A stretch of 6,513 bases of DNA from an uncultured Streptococcus sp. (GTDB taxonomy: Bacteria; Bacillota; Bacilli; Lactobacillales; Streptococcaceae), in assembly GCA_934215455.1 (NCBI GenBank), contig CAKPZX010000062.1, forward strand, positions 1 to 6,513. The letters run 5' to 3'. A model generated the notes under the pieces. That model did not search any database. It saw only the letters and a program-made list of their open reading frames with translations, and was not told the DNA's origin. Positions 1-5,926 of this stretch are shown here, one piece after another (the first letter of the stretch is position 1; the number at the start of each line of letters is the position of its first letter). Made by a program: the position numbers and the translations under genes.

Positions 1-48
1 GAGCCCACTCAACCACTGCGTCTTGCTCGACAATCCAAAAATAATTGA
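1..48. other. Non-coding left edge, possibly part of a streptococcal intergenic repeat
   Basis: No convincing gene lies here. Two of the plus frames stop quickly, and the third runs through the hairpin and antisense to the acetyltransferase gene. On the minus strand the frame beginning opposite base 48 stays open to the edge, but it has no start or ribosome site inside the window. The minus-strand text (…GTGGTTGAGTGGGCTC) resembles, from memory, sequence found repeatedly between genes in oral streptococci. I cannot confirm this without a genome search. It lies downstream of the acetyltransferase gene and its hairpin. Confidence 0.3.
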
Positions 49-74
49 GAGGCTAGGACTTTTGTCCCAGCCTC
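49..74 (-). terminator. Hairpin, probable terminator of the GNAT gene
   Basis: Bases 49-59 (GAGGCTAGGAC) pair with 64-74 (GTCCCAGCCTC) around a TTTT loop at 60-63. The 11-bp stem has a single A/C mismatch (55/68). It begins nine bases beyond the stop codon of the minus-strand acetyltransferase gene. Read on the minus strand, the stem is followed by TCAATTATTTTT, an interrupted U-rich tail, so termination is likely but the tail is not perfect. Read on the plus strand the tail is CTTCTTGT, so it may also stop transcripts entering from the left. The motif GGCTGGGACAAAAGTCC is of a kind I associate with hairpins repeated in streptococcal genomes. Confidence 0.65.
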
Positions 75-82
75 CTTCTTGT

Positions 83-637
83 CTAGTGATCACTAAAGCG
101 TCTATATTTAATACGGAAGTCAAAATAATTTTCTTTCTGCAATTTATGGAAAATATCGCGATAAGCCTCTTCATCAAAGTGATCACCCCGATAGAGAATT
201 TCAAAGCTCAGTCCTTCGTATTCTAAAAAGGCATTAGCAGTTTTAAATCCATTTCGCTTATAGAAATCCATCCGAGACTGGCGTTGCTCTAGATTGTCAC
301 ATTCTTCATCTAAACGTTCCACTTCAAGTATCATGGTTCTTTGGTAAAATTCTACCAATTTTTCAATGATTTCTTGACCATAACCGTGGCTACGTAGGTG
401 GGGCATAATGGCAAAGAAGCTAACATAAAAAGCTTTCTGGTTATAGATAGAAAAAGCAAATCCTACAAATTCTTCTTCGTTATAAAAAGCAAAAAAATTA
501 GCATCGTCATTGTCCGTATAACGCAGGTATTCCGACAAAGGGACTCGCTCTTCTTCTGGGAATGCCTCGATATTCAGCCTCTCGACCTTGTCCAGATCTG
601 GGAACGTTTCCGTGATTAATTGGCTGGTTAAGCTCAT
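83..637 (-). CDS. GNAT family N-acetyltransferase
   Basis: This 184-residue protein should transfer an acetyl group from acetyl-CoA to an amine; the substrate cannot be read from the sequence. The GNAT fold is visible. A beta strand around residues 57-64 (FVGFAFSI) is followed by motif A at about 74-91, whose pyrophosphate-binding loop is RSHGYG (82-87) after FFAIMP. Motif B, RMDFYKRNGF, lies at 122-131. The chosen ATG (bases 635-637) has an AAGGAGG ribosome site five bases upstream (643-649). A longer frame opening with TTG at 688 is rejected because that codon lies inside the predicted -35 box and has no ribosome site. The protein is soluble, with no signal peptide. The roughly 50 residues after motif B, rich in acidic and aromatic residues, are less typical of small GNATs. 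The gene is monocistronic here, divergent from the MATE transporter and ended by the hairpin at 49-74. The family call is firm; the function is unknown. Confidence 0.9.
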   Translation of the reverse strand: MSLTSQLITETFPDLDKVERLNIEAFPEEERVPLSEYLRYTDNDDANFFAFYNEEEFVGFAFSIYNQKAFYVSFFAIMPHLRSHGYGQEIIEKLVEFYQRTMILEVERLDEECDNLEQRQSRMDFYKRNGFKTANAFLEYEGLSFEILYRGDHFDEEAYRDIFHKLQKENYFDFRIKYRRFSDH

Positions 638-659
638 AAAAGCCTCCTTTTCTGTCCTG

Positions 660-688
660 ATTATACCAAAAAATGTAAGGGCCTTCAA
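660..688 (-). promoter_or_regulatory. Promoter of the GNAT gene
   Basis: On the minus strand there is TTGAAG (683-688) as the -35 box, a 17-bp spacer, and TATAAT (660-665) as the -10 box, preceded by TGG (666-668), which makes an extended -10. Transcription should start near base 653, leaving a leader of about 16 bases that contains the AAGGAGG ribosome site. Confidence 0.75.
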
Positions 689-698
689 CTATCGACGC

Positions 699-727
699 TT
701 GTCGCTGGTTGCTGAAGTTGGTATAAT
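699..727 (+). promoter_or_regulatory. Promoter of the MATE gene, apparently leaderless
   Basis: TTGTCG (699-704), a 17-bp spacer and TATAAT (722-727) with an extended TGG (719-721) form a good sigma-A promoter. Only six bases separate the -10 box from the ATG at 734. The predicted transcription start therefore falls on or next to the start codon, and no Shine-Dalgarno sequence precedes it. The -10 region TTGGTATAAT (718-727) is an exact inverted copy of the divergent gene's -10 region (660-669). A small dyad CGAC-N4-GTCG (693-704) covers the -35 box. Confidence 0.75.
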
Positions 728-733
728 GACACT

Positions 734-2077
734 ATGAAAAGAATTCAACGTGTGGACCTCATAGATGGCCCTATTTTACCCGCTCTTTTGAGTTTCGCCT
801 TTCCTATTCTTATGTCCAATATCTTTCAACAACTCTACAATACCTCGGATGTTATGATTGTAGGGCGTTTTTTAGGTCAAAAATCATTGGCTGCCGTTGG
901 AGCAACCTCTGCCATATTTGATTTGATCGTTGGATTTGCTGTTGGTGTTGGCAATGGGATGGGGATTATTATCGCGAGAAATTATGGGGCCAAAAACGAA
1001 GACCAATTACGAAAATCAGTCGCCGCAACTGCTATTATTGGTTGCATCCTCAGTCTCTTCGTGATCTTCATTGGCGCTGTCGGACTTTATCCACTGCTCC
1101 AGTTTTTAGGGACCCCATCAGCAATTGTGTCTCAGTCTTATCTCTATATCGCTACCATTGTTAATGGTGTGGCTGTGACCTTTGCCTATAATCTTTGTGC
1201 TGGACTTCTTAGAGCGGTTGGCGATAGTCTAGCGGCACTCTATTTCCTGATTATCGCCGCCATTCTTAATATTCTACTCGATCTATATTTTATTACCCAA
1301 CTACATCTCGGAGTTCAATCCGCTGGAATTGCGACCATTATTGCACAGGGTATTTCGGCCCTTCTTTGTCTTCTCTATATTCGTAAGAAGGTCCCTTTTC
1401 TGCTCCCGCATCGCAAGGATTTTGTTTGGGACAAGGAGCTTTATCAGGATCTGCTAAGTCAGGGCCTTGCTATGGGCCTCATGACTTCCATCGTTTCGAT
1501 TGGAACGGTTATCCTCCAATCCGCTATTAATCAGCTTGGAACAACCATTATCAGTGCACAGGTCGCAGCCCGTCGTATCATGTCCTTTGCCGTTTTACCG
1601 ATTACAGCTATCGCCTCAAGTATCACAACCTTTATCTCGCAGAATTTTGGCGCAAAGCAATTCCAGCGGATCAAAAAAGGCGTTATCATTGCCAACCTTC
1701 TTTCTTGGGTTTGGTCTGTCTTGGTTGCTGCTCTTCTATTCTTCACAAGTCCGTCTTTAACCAGCTTTATTTCCGGCTCGACAAATCCTGATCTCATTGC
1801 AAATGCCAGTCTTTATCTCCAGATCAGCTCTTGCTTTTATCCTATTTTGTCGAGTCTCATCATCCTGAGAAATGCCCTACAGGGAATGGGTAAAAAATTA
1901 ACCCCACTCACATCCAGTTTTATTGAATTGTTTGGAAAAATTTTCTTCGTTCTGTGGATTATTCCTCACACCGGCTACATGGGGGTCATTCTCTGCGAAC
2001 CCCTTATCTGGATTCCCATGACCCTACAGCTCATCATAATCTATCGAAAAATCAGGTACCAACTCCTTACTGAATAA
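734..2077 (+). CDS. MATE family efflux transporter (multidrug/cation antiporter)
   Basis: This 447-residue inner-membrane protein is of the multidrug and toxic compound extrusion family. Such transporters export cationic drugs or metabolites in exchange for Na+ or H+. The length matches the usual 440-460 residues with 12 membrane segments in two homologous halves. Repeat 1 shows QQLYNTSDVMIVGRFLG (32-48), LAAVGATS (52-59) and NGMGIIIARNYGAKN (74-88). Repeat 2 carries the matching ISQNFGAKQF, with its GAK at 306-308 against 85-87 in repeat 1. LRAVGDS and NALQGMGKK are the paired loops near the ends of the two halves. Charged loops follow the sixth segment (RKKVPFLLPHRKDF). The ATG at 734 gives the standard family N-terminus (LIDGPILPALLSFAFP), although no ribosome site precedes it. 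The neighbours give no hint of substrate. DinF, NorM and MepA are relatives, but I cannot assign a specific orthologue. Confidence 0.93.
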   Translation: MKRIQRVDLIDGPILPALLSFAFPILMSNIFQQLYNTSDVMIVGRFLGQKSLAAVGATSAIFDLIVGFAVGVGNGMGIIIARNYGAKNEDQLRKSVAATAIIGCILSLFVIFIGAVGLYPLLQFLGTPSAIVSQSYLYIATIVNGVAVTFAYNLCAGLLRAVGDSLAALYFLIIAAILNILLDLYFITQLHLGVQSAGIATIIAQGISALLCLLYIRKKVPFLLPHRKDFVWDKELYQDLLSQGLAMGLMTSIVSIGTVILQSAINQLGTTIISAQVAARRIMSFAVLPITAIASSITTFISQNFGAKQFQRIKKGVIIANLLSWVWSVLVAALLFFTSPSLTSFISGSTNPDLIANASLYLQISSCFYPILSSLIILRNALQGMGKKLTPLTSSFIELFGKIFFVLWIIPHTGYMGVILCEPLIWIPMTLQLIIIYRKIRYQLLTE

Positions 2078-2095
2078 TGATTGATTAACAAGACC

Positions 2096-2132
2096 AAAAC
2101 AACTTCTGCTCATTTGAACAGAAGTTGTTTTT
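2096..2132. terminator. Bidirectional terminator between MATE and fhs
   Basis: A perfect 13-bp stem pairs 2096-2108 (AAAACAACTTCTG) with 2119-2131 (CAGAAGTTGTTTT) around a 10-base loop. The stem ends in A and T runs, so it yields a U-tract on either strand. It sits 18 bases after the MATE stop and 13 bases beyond the fhs stop, so it serves both converging genes. Confidence 0.9.
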
Positions 2133-2145
2133 AGATATCTAGCTA

Positions 2146-3816
2146 TTAGAACAAACCGATAGCTGTTCCATCAGCAGCCACATCCATATTTAAAGCAGCT
2201 GGACGTTTTGGTAAACCAGGCATGGTCATCACATCCCCAGTCAAAGCGACAATAAAGCCTGCTCCCAATTTTGGAACCACTTCACGGATCGTGATTTCAA
2301 AGTTTTCAGGAGCTCCCAAGGCATTTGGATTATCAGAGAAGCTATATTGTGTTTTGGCCATACAGATTGGCAACTTATCCCAACCATTTTTCACGATTTG
2401 GGCAATTTGTGTCTTAGCTTTCTTCTCAAAATTTACCTTCGTACCGCGGTAAATTTCTGTAACAATCTTTTCAATTTTTTCTTCAACAGAAAGGTTGTTA
2501 TCATACAAGCGTGTGTAGTTAGCTGGACTTGTTTCGATAGTCTTAACCAAAGTTTCAGCAAGGTCAACTCCACCGTCAGCACCATTCGCCCATACGCTCG
2601 CAAGTTCAACTGGCACATCAATTTCAGCACACAATTCTTTCAGAGCAGCAATTTCTGCTTCTGTATCGGTGATAAATTCATTGATGGCAACCACTGCAGG
2701 AATGCCAAACTTACGGATATTTTCAACGTGACGTTTCAAGTTGGCAAAACCAGCACGAACAGCCTCTACATTTTCTTCAGTCAAAGCATCCTTGGTCACT
2801 CCACCGTTCATCTTAAGAGCACGGAGAGTCGCTACGATTACGACTGCATCTGGTGATGTAGGCAAGTTTGGAGTTTTAATATCGAGGAATTTTTCAGCGC
2901 CAAGGTCAGCCCCAAAACCTGCTTCTGTAATCGTATAGTCAGCTAAATGAAGAGCTGTCGTCGTTGCTAATACAGAGTTACATCCATGAGCAATATTGGC
3001 AAATGGTCCACCGTGAACAAAGGCAGGTGTTCCATAAATGGTTTGAACCAAGTTTGGCTTAATCGCATCTTTGAGAATCAAGGCAAGAGCCCCTTCTACT
3101 TCCAAATCACGGACATAGACCGGGCTACGATCATAACGATAACCAATCACAATATTGGCCAAACGACGTTTCAAATCTTCAATATCTGTCGCCAAGCAAA
3201 GGATGGCCATGATCTCAGAAGCAACGGTAATATCAAAACCGTCTTCACGCGGAATTCCGTTTAAAGGACCGCCAAGACCGACAGAAACATGACGAAGAGC
3301 GCGGTCATTCAAGTCCACTACCCGTTTCCAGATAATCCGACGTTGGTCAATTCCTAGCTCATTTCCTTGGTGCAAATGATTATCAATCAATGCTGAAAGG
3401 GCGTTATTAGCCGTTGTGATCGCATGCATATCCCCTGTGAAATGAAGATTGATGTCTTCCATCGGTAGAACTTGGGCATAGCCACCACCAGCAGCACCAC
3501 CTTTAATCCCCATAACCGGACCCAAAGAAGGTTCGCGAATGGCAATCATGGTTTTTTTACCGATTTTATTCAAAGCATCTGCTAGACCAATGGTAATGGT
3601 TGATTTCCCTTCTCCAGCTGGAGTTGGGTTGATCGCAGTGACTAAAATAAGTTTTCCTACTGGATTTTTCTCAACTTCACGAATCTTATCAAAGCTCAAT
3701 TTCGCCTTGTATTTTCCATACAATTCAAGATCATCGTCTACCAAACCAATTTTCTTAACAACGTCCACAATCGGTTGGAGTTCAATGCTTTGAGCAATTT
3801 CGATATCTGTTTTCAT
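2146..3816 (-). CDS. fhs: Formate--tetrahydrofolate ligase (10-formyl-THF synthetase)
   Basis: This 556-residue cytosolic enzyme joins formate to tetrahydrofolate using ATP, giving 10-formyl-THF for purine synthesis and for formylation of initiator Met-tRNA. The length is the family's normal 555-560. The N-terminal domain has the ATP-binding P-loop TPAGEGKST (65-73), followed by the hallmark [20 protein letters not shown] from about residue 94. Other family signatures are [41 protein letters not shown] and, at the C-terminus, [17 protein letters not shown] ending in GLF. The ATG at 3814-3816 has the ribosome site AAGGAG (3823-3828) six bases upstream and gives the usual N-terminus MKTDIEIAQ. 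The 19-residue upstream extension is rejected because it would start inside the promoter region. The gene is monocistronic, convergent with MATE and divergent from the CoA operon. A possible PurR site lies upstream (3894-3908), consistent with a role in purine supply. No defect is seen. Confidence 0.98.
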   Translation of the reverse strand: MKTDIEIAQSIELQPIVDVVKKIGLVDDDLELYGKYKAKLSFDKIREVEKNPVGKLILVTAINPTPAGEGKSTITIGLADALNKIGKKTMIAIREPSLGPVMGIKGGAAGGGYAQVLPMEDINLHFTGDMHAITTANNALSALIDNHLHQGNELGIDQRRIIWKRVVDLNDRALRHVSVGLGGPLNGIPREDGFDITVASEIMAILCLATDIEDLKRRLANIVIGYRYDRSPVYVRDLEVEGALALILKDAIKPNLVQTIYGTPAFVHGGPFANIAHGCNSVLATTTALHLADYTITEAGFGADLGAEKFLDIKTPNLPTSPDAVVIVATLRALKMNGGVTKDALTEENVEAVRAGFANLKRHVENIRKFGIPAVVAINEFITDTEAEIAALKELCAEIDVPVELASVWANGADGGVDLAETLVKTIETSPANYTRLYDNNLSVEEKIEKIVTEIYRGTKVNFEKKAKTQIAQIVKNGWDKLPICMAKTQYSFSDNPNALGAPENFEITIREVVPKLGAGFIVALTGDVMTMPGLPKRPAALNMDVAADGTAIGLF

Positions 3817-3844
3817 AAGGGACTCCTTTATATTTGATAGATCT

Positions 3845-3873
3845 ATTATACCTAAAATTCGCGAAAATAACAT
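3845..3873 (-). promoter_or_regulatory. Probable fhs promoter
   Basis: The minus strand has a perfect TATAAT (3845-3850), placing the transcription start near 3838 and giving a leader of about 22 bases that includes the ribosome site. At 17-bp spacing the -35 position reads ATGTTA (3868-3873), a poor match, as expected if an activator helps. The spacer contains an 8-bp palindrome, TTCGCGAA (3858-3865). Confidence 0.55.
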
Positions 3874-3893
3874 AGTTTTTCAACCTTTTGAAT

Positions 3894-3908
3894 CGAACGT
3901 TCGTTTTT
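3894..3908 (-). promoter_or_regulatory. Candidate PurR binding site (PurBox-like) upstream of fhs
   Basis: A perfect 10-bp palindrome CGAACGTTCG occupies 3894-3903. Read towards fhs, bases 3908-3896 (AAAAACGAACGTT) match 11 of 13 positions of the lactococcal PurBox AWWWCCGAACWWT as I remember it. The CGAAC core lies about 63 bases upstream of the predicted fhs start, somewhat closer than the roughly -76 position I recall for PurR activation in Lactococcus lactis. Fhs serves purine synthesis, so the context fits. It also lies about 90 bases upstream of the coaB start. This is inference from a motif match only. Confidence 0.4.
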
Positions 3909-3956
3909 TATCTAAATTTTATGGCTACACATAGCTAATCCTAATAGCTTCAGAAC

Positions 3957-3985
3957 TTTACTTACGTATCTTTTTTGTGTAAAAT
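3957..3985 (+). promoter_or_regulatory. Promoter of the coaB-coaC-S-component operon, apparently leaderless
   Basis: TTTACT (3957-3962), a 17-bp spacer and TAAAAT (3980-3985) form a reasonable sigma-A promoter. The coaB ATG follows after six bases, the same gap as at the MATE gene, and no Shine-Dalgarno sequence is present, so the transcript should begin at or next to the start codon. A short inverted repeat AGCTA-N7-TAGCT (3933-3949) lies just upstream of the -35 box. Confidence 0.6.
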
Positions 3986-3991
3986 AAGCAT

Positions 3992-4669
3992 ATGCATATT
4001 TTAATTACATCAGGCGGAACCAGCGAAGCCATTGATAGTGTTCGTTCGATCACCAATCATTCCACTGGGAGCCTAGGGAAAATCCTTGCAGAAATGGCTC
4101 TTGCTAAGGGGCATCAGGTGACCTTGATCACAACGCCTACCGCGCTTAAACCCGATCCTCACCCACAGCTTCGACTTCTATTGATCCAGAATGTCGAAGA
4201 ACTACTCGTACAAATGAAAACGGAAGTCCCTCATCATCAGGTTTTGATTCACGCTATGGCTGTTTCAGACTACACGCCTGTTTACATGACAGGACTTGAG
4301 GAAGTTGAGAAGGCTCAAGACCTTCATAGCTTTATCCATCGTGAAAATCAGGAAGCGAAAATCTCTTCCAAAGAAGAATACCAAGTACTCTTTCTAAAGA
4401 AAAATCCCAAGATTATCTCGCTCGTTAAAGAATGGAACCCTGCCATTCAACTGATCGGCTTTAAGCTATTAGTCAACGTTTCTTCTGAAGAGTTGATCCA
4501 GGTAGCGCGTGAAAGCCTCGTTAAAAATCATGCCAGCATGATCGTTGCTAATGATCTGACCAAGATTCAAAACGGTCAGCATCAAGCCTATCTAGTGACA
4601 AATGATCAGGTCCTAGAAGCTTCTACGAAAACAGAAATCGCAGAGGCTATCCTACGTTATATCAAATAA
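3992..4669 (+). CDS. coaB: Phosphopantothenate--cysteine ligase
   Basis: This 225-residue cytosolic enzyme of coenzyme A synthesis couples 4'-phosphopantothenate to cysteine with nucleotide triphosphate activation (CTP in the bacterial enzymes I know of). It is the stand-alone form found in streptococci and enterococci, lacking the CoaC half of the fused Dfp protein. The N-terminal Rossmann-like region carries TSGGTSEAIDSVRSITNHST (6-25), the nucleotide and phosphopantothenate binding stretch, with STG at 24-26. AMAVSDY (88-94) is the equivalent of the AAVADY-type motif. KISS (123-126) and GFKLLVN (156-162) occupy the positions of the KIKK-like and GFKAET-like motifs of other CoaB proteins. 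VANDL (185-189) is also typical. The ATG at 3992 gives the expected MHILITSGGT start, though without a ribosome site. coaC follows after 10 bases. The segment around 97-122, preceding KISS, should belong to the dimerisation or flap region. The identification is firm. Confidence 0.95.
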   Translation: MHILITSGGTSEAIDSVRSITNHSTGSLGKILAEMALAKGHQVTLITTPTALKPDPHPQLRLLLIQNVEELLVQMKTEVPHHQVLIHAMAVSDYTPVYMTGLEEVEKAQDLHSFIHRENQEAKISSKEEYQVLFLKKNPKIISLVKEWNPAIQLIGFKLLVNVSSEELIQVARESLVKNHASMIVANDLTKIQNGQHQAYLVTNDQVLEASTKTEIAEAILRYIK

Positions 4670-4679
4670 AAAGGAACAT

Positions 4680-5219
4680 ATGACACACATTACTTTAGCG
4701 ATTACCGGTAGTATTTCTGCCTATAAGGCTGCTGATATTACCAGCCAACTAACCAAATTGGGCTTTGAAGTGAAGGTCCTCATGACTCCTTCAGCCCAAA
4801 AATTTATCACCCCTATAACCTTGCAAGTTCTTTCAAAAAATCAAGTAGGGCTAGATGTTATGATGGAAGACGATCCACAGCGGATCGAGCACATCGACAT
4901 TGGGAAAGAAACTGACCTCTTTCTTGTCGCGCCAGCCAGTGCCAATACCATTGCTAAACTGGCTATGGGACTTGCAGATAATATGGTCACAAGCACAGCT
5001 CTAGCCTTACCTCAAAGGACTAAAAAATTACTGGCCCCTGCTATGAATACAAAAATGCTAGAACATCCCGCTACCCAACGAAATCTAAAACTCTTACAAG
5101 ACTATGGTTACCAGATGATTCAACCTCGTGATGCTGTTCTTGCTTGTGGGGACAAAGGTTCTGGAGCTCTAGCGACTGTAGAAACTATTGTTGAAGCTGT
5201 TAAGGAGAATTGTTTATGA
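4680..5219 (+). CDS. coaC: Phosphopantothenoylcysteine decarboxylase
   Basis: This 179-residue FMN flavoprotein decarboxylates 4'-phosphopantothenoylcysteine to 4'-phosphopantetheine, the step after CoaB. It belongs to the HFCD family with EpiD and the N-terminal half of Dfp, and its length is right for the monofunctional enzyme. Visible family motifs are the FMN-binding TGSISAYKA (9-17), the catalytic histidine in IEHIDIG (His71), PASANT (85-90), PAMN (120-123), and the substrate-clamp segment ACGDKGSGAL with the conserved Cys156. The ATG at 4680 is preceded by a modest ribosome site AAGGA (4671-4675), ten bases after the coaB stop, so the two genes are almost certainly co-transcribed and probably coupled. 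Its stop overlaps the next start as ATGA. All key residues are intact. Confidence 0.96.
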   Translation: MTHITLAITGSISAYKAADITSQLTKLGFEVKVLMTPSAQKFITPITLQVLSKNQVGLDVMMEDDPQRIEHIDIGKETDLFLVAPASANTIAKLAMGLADNMVTSTALALPQRTKKLLAPAMNTKMLEHPATQRNLKLLQDYGYQMIQPRDAVLACGDKGSGALATVETIVEAVKENCL

Positions 5220-5776
5220 GAAAGTCATCTTCTATTTCACGAATTGCCATCTTTTTTGCGGTGATGATCACCATTCACTTTGTGACATCCTTCATTCTGC
5301 AATTTGTTCCATCAGGAATTCAACCAACCTTGGTTCATATTCCTGTCGTGATCGCCTCTATCATATACGGTCCACGGATTGGAGCTATCTTAGGACTCCT
5401 CATGGGACTCTTTAGTCTCACTATGAATACCTTGGTTTTAACACCAGCCAGCTATCTTTTTAGTCCCTTTGTCCCTCACGGGAATCTCTACTCCCTTATC
5501 ATTGCCATAGTCCCTCGGATTCTCATCGGGGTAACCCCTTACTTCGTCTATCGCTGGATTCGCAATCGTACAGGACTTGTGATCGCTGGAATTGTCGGAT
5601 CTATGACCAATACTGTTTTCGTTCTAAGTGGGATTTACTTCTTCTTTGGTAACAGTTTTGGAGGGGGGATTCAACATTTCCTAGCCTTGATTGTATCTAC
5701 CAACTCTCTCATCGAAGTCATTGCGACAGTCCTCATTACCAGTGCAGTCGTTCCATCTCTTGAAAAATTAAAATAA
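5216..5776 (+). CDS. ECF transporter S component, candidate pantothenate/CoA-precursor uptake subunit
   Basis: This very hydrophobic protein of 186 residues has about six membrane segments, the size and pattern of the substrate-binding S component of energy-coupling factor transporters. The first segment contains AIFFA (11-15), an AxxxA motif of the kind S components use to contact the shared EcfT subunit. The loop HIPVVIASIIYGPRIGAILG is also typical of the family. The start is the ATG at 5216, which overlaps the coaC stop as ATGA, with AAGGAG (5202-5207) eight bases upstream inside coaC. A TTG two codons earlier is less likely. The tight coupling to coaB and coaC suggests the substrate is pantothenate or a related CoA precursor, as for PanT-type S components, but no substrate residues can be assigned by eye. 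EcfA, EcfA' and EcfT are not in the window and would be shared from elsewhere. The S-component call is strong and the substrate call moderate. Confidence 0.85.
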   Translation: MRKSSSISRIAIFFAVMITIHFVTSFILQFVPSGIQPTLVHIPVVIASIIYGPRIGAILGLLMGLFSLTMNTLVLTPASYLFSPFVPHGNLYSLIIAIVPRILIGVTPYFVYRWIRNRTGLVIAGIVGSMTNTVFVLSGIYFFFGNSFGGGIQHFLALIVSTNSLIEVIATVLITSAVVPSLEKLK

Positions 5777-5782
5777 CCTTTC

Positions 5783-5813
5783 AAGCCAAGACCAATTTAT
5801 CTTGGCTTTTTTT
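5783..5813 (+). terminator. Rho-independent terminator of the CoA operon
   Basis: A perfect 9-bp stem pairs AAGCCAAGA (5783-5791) with TCTTGGCTT (5800-5808) around an 8-base loop, followed by a run of seven T (5807-5813). It begins six bases after the S-component stop and separates the operon from the phosphoglucomutase gene. Confidence 0.92.
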
Positions 5814-5859
5814 GATGGTGAATTAGCTCTATTTTTTTGAAAAGATTTACAATTATCGC

Positions 5860-5888
5860 TAGAATTTTCTGAAAAAATTTGCTATAAT
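5860..5888 (+). promoter_or_regulatory. Phosphoglucomutase promoter
   Basis: TATAAT (5883-5888) is preceded by TGC (5880-5882), an extended -10. The -35 position at 17-bp spacing is TAGAAT (5860-5865), a weak match, which extended -10 promoters tolerate. Transcription should start near 5895, giving a leader of about 32 bases with the ribosome site AGGAG at 5914-5918. Confidence 0.7.
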
Positions 5889-5926
5889 GTAAGCGATTAA
5901 ATTATAAGCAAAAAGGAGACGCTTGC

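Noticed and set aside
398..619. 73-residue plus-strand frame opposite the acetyltransferase gene
   Set aside because: It is antisense to a clear GNAT domain and has no ribosome site.
638..688. N-terminal extension of the acetyltransferase from a TTG codon
   Set aside because: The extension overlaps the -35 and -10 boxes, and the internal ATG has a near-perfect ribosome site.
2347..2856. 169-residue open frame on the plus strand
   Set aside because: It is wholly antisense to the conserved fhs gene, has no ribosome site or promoter, and its translation resembles no family.
3817..3873. N-terminal extension of Fhs
   Set aside because: It runs through the -10 box, while the ATG at 3816 has a good ribosome site and gives the usual family N-terminus.
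3817..3991. Possible riboswitch or small RNA in the fhs-coaB spacer
   Set aside because: The fhs leader is only about 22 bases and coaB appears leaderless, so there is no room for a riboswitch, and no recognisable conserved RNA structure is present.
5891..5924. AAGCG/CGCTT arms flanking the phosphoglucomutase ribosome site, as a possible translation-control hairpin
   Set aside because: The arms are only five bases with a 24-base loop, too weak to support a regulatory structure.
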